Source: Ruegeria lacuscaerulensis ITI-1157 (GTDB taxonomy: Bacteria; Pseudomonadota; Alphaproteobacteria; Rhodobacterales; Rhodobacteraceae). From it: DNA of 64,000 nt. Positions within the stretch are counted from its first letter, which is position 1, and every line of letters starts with the position of its first letter. Both the position numbers and the translations under genes were made by a program. Below the pieces are notes generated by a model. The model ran no database searches. It was not told the origin of the DNA and saw nothing but the letters and a program-made list of their open reading frames with translations. Of this stretch, positions 59,165-64,000 are shown piece by piece. The stretch covers positions 773,712 through 837,711 of the forward strand of contig GG704596.1 of assembly GCA_000161775.1 (NCBI GenBank). The letters run 5' to 3'.

Positions 59165-60526
59165 TCACTCCATGTCCATTTGTTGCGCAACGACGCCGGT
59201 TTGACCCGGCCCCAGCAGGCGCACCTCGCGCTGCGGGAAGGGGATCGAGATGCCCTCGGCCTTGAACGCATCCCACAGCGCCAGATAGACATTGCCGCGG
59301 ATGTTTGTCAGCCCCGCCGTCGGGTCCTTGATCCAGAACCGCAGGACGCAATCGACGCTGCTGTCGCCGAACCCGGTGATGTGGCAGACCGGTTCATGCT
59401 TGCCACCTTGCAGCACGCGCTTGACGGTTTTCACCGTCCGCACGGCGGTCTCGCGCACCTTGTGCGGATCGTCGCCATAGCTGGTGCCAAATTTCAGATC
59501 CAGCCGGACGAATTCGTCGGAATGGGACCAGTTGACCACCTGTCCGGTGATCAGATCCTCGTTCGGGATCAGGTATTCGCGCCCGTCGCGGGTGACGACC
59601 GAGACATAACGGGCGCCCAGCGCGTTGATCCAGCCGAACGTTTCTCCCAGCGAGATCACGTCGCCCGGCTTGATCGACCGGTCCATCAGGATGATGATCC
59701 CCGAGATCAGGTTCGACACCACCTTCTGCAGGCCGAAACCGATGCCCACGCCCACCGCGCCGGACAGCAGCGCGATCCCGGTCAGGTCGAAGCCCAGCGT
59801 GCGGATGCCGATCAGAAAGACCAGCCCGTACAACGCGACCTGGATGCCCTTGGCCAGCAGCACCTGCATCGAAGGCGAAATATCTTCGTTGTTCTTCAGC
59901 CCGCGTTCGGCCGCCCGGGTGCCCAGCCGGGCCAGCATCAGCAGAATGCCGACCAGCAGAACCGCCTTCAGGATCCCCAGCAGCGAAATATGCAGGTCGC
60001 CGATCGTGATCGCGACCCCGTCCAGAAACTCGGCCACGTCGTCGGTCAGGCTCAGCGCGACCAGCGTGGCATAGACCCACATCGACCAGCGGAAGATGCG
60101 CCGGATCGTGCGGTTGCGCACGAGATGCGACAGCAGTGCAATCGCCAGCCACGCCGTCGCAAGCGTTGCCAGAACGCCGATGATATAGCTGCGCGACGGC
60201 CAGGTGACTTGCTGCATCACCAGGTAGACGCTCCAGGACAGCAGCACGAAATAGACCAATGTCAGCCGCCGCAGGAACTGCACCAGCGTCCGCAGCCGCC
60301 ATTTGGGCCAGCCGCTGCGCGCCCGCGCCCAGCTCTCCCATCGGCGCAATGTCATCACCTTCAGGGCATAGGCCATCCCCAACAGGGCCAGCGCAATCAG
60401 CAACTGGTACTGGCGCCAACCCGGGGTCACGAGCAACTCGACCAGCGCTCCGAACTGCATCAGGAACGCTTGGATCATGGTATCGAACAGCCCGGAAACC
60501 GAGCCGGGGATCAGGTCATTGTCCAA
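59165..60526 (-). CDS. Mechanosensitive ion channel, MscS family
   Basis: About 453 aa. Five or six transmembrane segments in the N-terminal 220 residues (YQLLIALALLGMAYALKV, LTLVYFVLLSWSVYLVM, IIGVLATLATAWLAIALLS ...), the pore helix region GVGIGFGLQKVVSNLISGIIILMDRSIKPGDVI and the cytoplasmic beta domain GWINALGARYVSVVTRDGREYLIPNEDLI. The TTG at 60526 has AGGAGG five bases upstream; a GTG at 60541 and ATG at 60478 are alternatives. It relieves osmotic downshock. Confidence 0.9.
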   Translation of the reverse strand: MDNDLIPGSVSGLFDTMIQAFLMQFGALVELLVTPGWRQYQLLIALALLGMAYALKVMTLRRWESWARARSGWPKWRLRTLVQFLRRLTLVYFVLLSWSVYLVMQQVTWPSRSYIIGVLATLATAWLAIALLSHLVRNRTIRRIFRWSMWVYATLVALSLTDDVAEFLDGVAITIGDLHISLLGILKAVLLVGILLMLARLGTRAAERGLKNNEDISPSMQVLLAKGIQVALYGLVFLIGIRTLGFDLTGIALLSGAVGVGIGFGLQKVVSNLISGIIILMDRSIKPGDVISLGETFGWINALGARYVSVVTRDGREYLIPNEDLITGQVVNWSHSDEFVRLDLKFGTSYGDDPHKVRETAVRTVKTVKRVLQGGKHEPVCHITGFGDSSVDCVLRFWIKDPTAGLTNIRGNVYLALWDAFKAEGISIPFPQREVRLLGPGQTGVVAQQMDME

Positions 60527-60635
60527 TCTGGCCTCCTGCACGGCAGACTGACCAGCAATTCAGCCGCGCGCAAGGGGCTTCGCTGATCTTTGATTGAGCC
60601 TTGATTGACTCCCCCCCGCACTATATCTGGGGCGC

Positions 60636-60734
60636 ATGAGACACGTTCAGGCCCTGTCCCCCAACCTGCAAGACCGAGCGCGCCTGCGTGAACGGTTCTT
60701 CGGGGCCGCCCGCACGGTTCTGGCCCGCCTATAA
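60636..60734 (+). CDS. Possible 32-aa small protein upstream of leuC
   Basis: ATG 60636 to TAA 60734: a short, basic, helical peptide ([21 protein letters not shown]...). A -10-like TATATC (60622-60627) with a TTGATT at 60601-60606 would put a transcript start almost at this ATG, so it might be leaderless. Its stop codon overlaps a TATAAT hexamer (60730-60735). No homologue is recognised; it could be chance. Confidence 0.25.
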   Translation: MRHVQALSPNLQDRARLRERFFGAARTVLARL

Positions 60735-60735
60735 T
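60730..60735 (+). promoter_or_regulatory. Consensus -10 (TATAAT) upstream of leuC
   Basis: TATAAT at 60730-60735, 53 bp before the leuC ATG. No clear -35 at 17 bp. Further upstream two direct repeats TTGATTGA occur (60589-60609 region), possibly a regulator site. Confidence 0.4.
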
Positions 60736-60787
60736 CGGCGCCCAGCCACTCGCCAGCATTTCTCAGTACCAAAACGGGAGAGGACCG

Positions 60788-62191
<1,404 letters not shown>

Positions 62192-62229
62192 GCTTCCCTC
62201 ATCATTGATTTTTTGAGGGAGAGACTGAA

Positions 62230-62775
62230 ATGAGTGATTGGGTCAAATGGCTCCTGATGGGGCTGCTGTCGGTCGTGTTCGGCATCTTCGTGCTGGGCGC
62301 GCCCATCGTGGCATCGGTGGCGGTGACCGTGGTCACCGGGGCGCTGTTGCTGGTCTCGGGCGTGCTGCAGGTCGTGGGCGGGTTTTCGGTGGAAGGCACC
62401 GGCAACAAGATCCTGGCCTTCATCATGGGCGCCGTGATGCTGTTTCTGGGCTGGTCCTTCCTGGATCATCCGCTGCAGGGCGTTCTGACGCTGGCCACGG
62501 TGGTGATGATCCTGTTCATCGCCGGCGGTCTCGCCCGGATCATCCTGTCGTTCCAGATGCGCGGCACGCAGTATTTCTGGCCCACGCTCATTTCCGGCCT
62601 GCTGTCCCTGGCGCTGGCCGCCTACATCATGGCCAATGCCTCGGTCGGACTGGCGCTCAGCCTGCTGGGAATCCTTTTGGGCATCGAGATGCTGTTCAAC
62701 GGGTTCGGCCTGATCTTCATGGCGTTCTTCGTCAAGAACGCCGGCAACGAAACGACGGAAGCGAAACAAGCTTGA
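62230..62775 (+). CDS. HdeD family (DUF308) membrane protein
   Basis: 181 aa with six hydrophobic helices in three similar pairs ([120 protein letters not shown]). The pattern SGxxQxxxGF and GIEMLFNGF identify HdeD/DUF308, linked to acid stress in E. coli. It lies between leuC and leuD on the same strand. A CCCTCA/TGAGGG stem (62196-62219) partly covers its ribosome site GAGGGAGAG. Confidence 0.85.
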   Translation: MSDWVKWLLMGLLSVVFGIFVLGAPIVASVAVTVVTGALLLVSGVLQVVGGFSVEGTGNKILAFIMGAVMLFLGWSFLDHPLQGVLTLATVVMILFIAGGLARIILSFQMRGTQYFWPTLISGLLSLALAAYIMANASVGLALSLLGILLGIEMLFNGFGLIFMAFFVKNAGNETTEAKQA

Positions 62776-62818
62776 AACGCGGGGCATGGGGCCGGGCCTC
62801 TCCCGCAGGAGTGTGAAC

Positions 62819-63424
62819 ATGGAAAAGTTTGAAAAAGTCCACGGCGTGGCCGCCCCCATGCCCCTGATCAACATCGACACCGATATGATCATCCCCAAGG
62901 TGCACCTGAAAACGATCAAACGTTCGGGCCTGGGCGTCGTGCTGTTCGACGAGATGCGCTACAATGAGGACGGAACCGAGAACGAAGACTTCGTTCTGAA
63001 CAAGCCCGCCTATCGCAACGCCGAGATCCTGGTGGCCGGCGACAATTTCGGCTGCGGCTCGTCGCGCGAACACGCGCCTTGGGCGATCAAGGATTTCGGC
63101 ATCAAGGTCATCATCTCGACCAGCTTTGCCGACATCTTCTACAACAACTGCTTCAAGAACGGCATCCTGCCGATCGTGGTCGAGGACGAACATCACGCCA
63201 TCCTGATGGAAGACGCCCACAAGGGCGAAAACGCGCGCATGACCGTTGACCTCGAAGAGCAGAAGATCATCACCTCGGACGGGGTCGAGATCACCTTCGA
63301 CATCGACCCGCACCGCAAGCACTGCCTGCTGAACGGCCTGGATGATATCGGCCTGACGATGGAAAAGGCGCACCACATCGATCAGTTTGAAGAAAAGGCC
63401 AGCCAAGCCCGCCCCTGGGTGTGA
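62819..63424 (+). CDS. leuD: 3-isopropylmalate dehydratase small subunit
   Basis: 201 aa swivelling domain partner of Leu[30 protein letters not shown], the diagnostic [40 protein letters not shown] and the C-terminal [22 protein letters not shown]. The ATG is 43 bp after the HdeD-like gene; GCAGGAGTGTGAAC supplies the ribosome site. A terminator follows 32 bp downstream. Confidence 0.97.
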   Translation: MEKFEKVHGVAAPMPLINIDTDMIIPKVHLKTIKRSGLGVVLFDEMRYNEDGTENEDFVLNKPAYRNAEILVAGDNFGCGSSREHAPWAIKDFGIKVIISTSFADIFYNNCFKNGILPIVVEDEHHAILMEDAHKGENARMTVDLEEQKIITSDGVEITFDIDPHRKHCLLNGLDDIGLTMEKAHHIDQFEEKASQARPWV

Positions 63425-63456
63425 TTCCGCGGACGAGTCCTTGGACATGCAACCAG

Positions 63457-63490
63457 ACGGGGTCGCCAAGGCGACCCCGTTCGCATTTTA
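63457..63490 (+). terminator. Intrinsic terminator after leuD
   Basis: ACGGGGTCGC (63457-63466) / GCGACCCCGT (63471-63480) with loop CAAG, followed by TCGCATTTTA. A very stable 10-bp stem with a short, imperfect T-tract. Confidence 0.8.
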
Positions 63491-63755
63491 GGTGTTTCAG
63501 GTTCATCAACCACAATATGTAGAGAACTGCGGCGGATACACGTCCGGTTTGCGTCGTCATTGATGCAAAGCCGCACCAGTTTCGCCATCATTTTGCCCAA
63601 AATCGTGTGTTTCCTGCCCATTGGCTTGAGCGAAAAGCCGCTTATCGCCAAGGTTGGCGTTTAAGAGGCAACCGCCATCGCAGGCAGATGGCGCGCACAA
63701 GTTGGAATCAGGTCGACACAGAATCGACCGGTCCGGTTTGGAAAGGGTTCGGATA
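63491..63755. other. Intergenic region between leuD terminator and next gene
   Basis: With the leuD terminator it makes up a 331-bp gap without a credible gene. Short frames on the minus strand here lack ribosome sites and read like shadows. It presumably holds the promoter of the downstream membrane-protein gene; I see no clear -35/-10 pair or repeat. Confidence 0.5.
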
Positions 63756-64000
63756 GTGATTGCACGCACAACAGGGGCGGTTATTCGTGGATTGTTGGTG
63801 GCACTGCTCGTGCTGACACCCGCGCTGTATCTGCCGGCATCAACGTCAAACGGGGCCGAGATCGTCGTCTTTCTCGCGATTCTCGCGTTCATCCTCACCT
63901 TTGCGGAATACAACTCGGCCTTCCCCAGCTTCATCGAATTCAGAGATGCTCCACCCGTCAACCGGCTGCGGTTCGTGGGCCTGATGTCAATGGTGTCGTT
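63756..64000 (+). CDS. Membrane protein, 3' truncated by window edge
   Basis: At least 81 codons, open to the end of the window. GTG start at 63756 with AAAGGG eight bases upstream. Two hydrophobic segments (VIRGLLVALLVLTPALYLPA; IVVFLAILAFILTFAEY) and the motif NSAFPSFIEFRDAPPVNRLRF are visible. Minus-strand frames over the same DNA are shadows. I recall a conserved roseobacter membrane protein with this FAEYNSxFPSF motif near leu genes; function unknown. Confidence 0.75.
   Translation, partial: MIARTTGAVIRGLLVALLVLTPALYLPASTSNGAEIVVFLAILAFILTFAEYNSAFPSFIEFRDAPPVNRLRFVGLMSMVS

Noticed and set aside
63557..63961. 134-codon minus-strand frame at the right edge
   Set aside because: The plus-strand frame from GTG 63756 has membrane helices, a ribosome site and a motif I recognise; the minus frame has none of these.

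Overview
The window is a high-GC stretch of an alphaproteobacterial chromosome. Gene content and order (kbl-tdh under an XRE-cupin regulator, comF-grxC-nit, rnd-kdsD-lptCAB, a 'fla' locus with flgH-flgA-flgG-flgF-fliQ-fliE-flgC-flgB, glcDEF, rsfS-rlmH, leuC-leuD) and the small conserved proteins point to Rhodobacterales, most likely a Ruegeria-like roseobacter. This assignment comes from protein familiarity, not from a search. Apart from one decayed insertion sequence the region looks like core chromosome.

Layout. 1-1509: 3' part of ubiB. 1604-5808: a thiolase diverging from an XRE-cupin regulator, followed by kbl-tdh (threonine to glycine + acetyl-CoA). Four related operator-like dyads sit on both sides of the regulator gene. 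5873-7591: kynA and a kynurenine-formamidase-like hydrolase. 7644-13054 (minus): rimP-nusA-ylxR-infB, with a promoter and an apparent attenuator in the leader. 13237-20348: a short substrate-binding protein, pip, ubiG, comF-grxC-nit-marR, a methyltransferase-like protein, hemH and a small exported protein. 20492-23411: an L,D-transpeptidase, a CAP-domain lipoprotein, and a dead IS110-family element sitting in the terminator between the CAP gene and ptsN. 23433-28217 (minus): rnd-kdsD-lptC-lptA-lptB, then hpf-ptsN, without the rpoN that often lies between them. 28448-30251: an MFS exporter with a His-rich tail and an Lrp-type regulator.

30322-47290 is a flagellar locus: lytic transglycosylase-flhA-fliR-flhB and a coiled-coil protein (plus), fliL-flgH-flgA-flgG-flgF-fliQ-fliE-flgC-flgB (minus), fliI, then motB-flgE-flgK-flgL-flgI (plus). 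CtrA-type boxes (TTAA-N7-TTAA or near matches) precede motB, flgE and the flgB/fliI divergence, which suggests cell-cycle/CtrA control of motility. Several essential flagellar genes (fliF, fliG, fliM, fliN, fliP, motA, flgD, fliC) are absent and must lie elsewhere.

47338-64000: a DUF1523 protein and its small partner, an NAD(P)-dependent semialdehyde dehydrogenase, Hsp20, two tandem trypsin-like proteases, glcD-glcE-glcF (glycolate oxidase, with a dyad over the promoter -10), a DUF599 protein, rsfS-rlmH-flavodoxin, an MscS channel, leuC-HdeD-leuD, and the start of a membrane protein running off the right edge.

The best candidates for new biology are regulatory: the XRE operator set, the rimP-nusA leader, the CtrA boxes in the fla locus, and the glc dyad. 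At the protein level, Tdh lacks all four structural-zinc cysteines and a BioC-like protein lacks the SAM-binding glycine motif. I found no CRISPR array, tRNA, rRNA or prophage.
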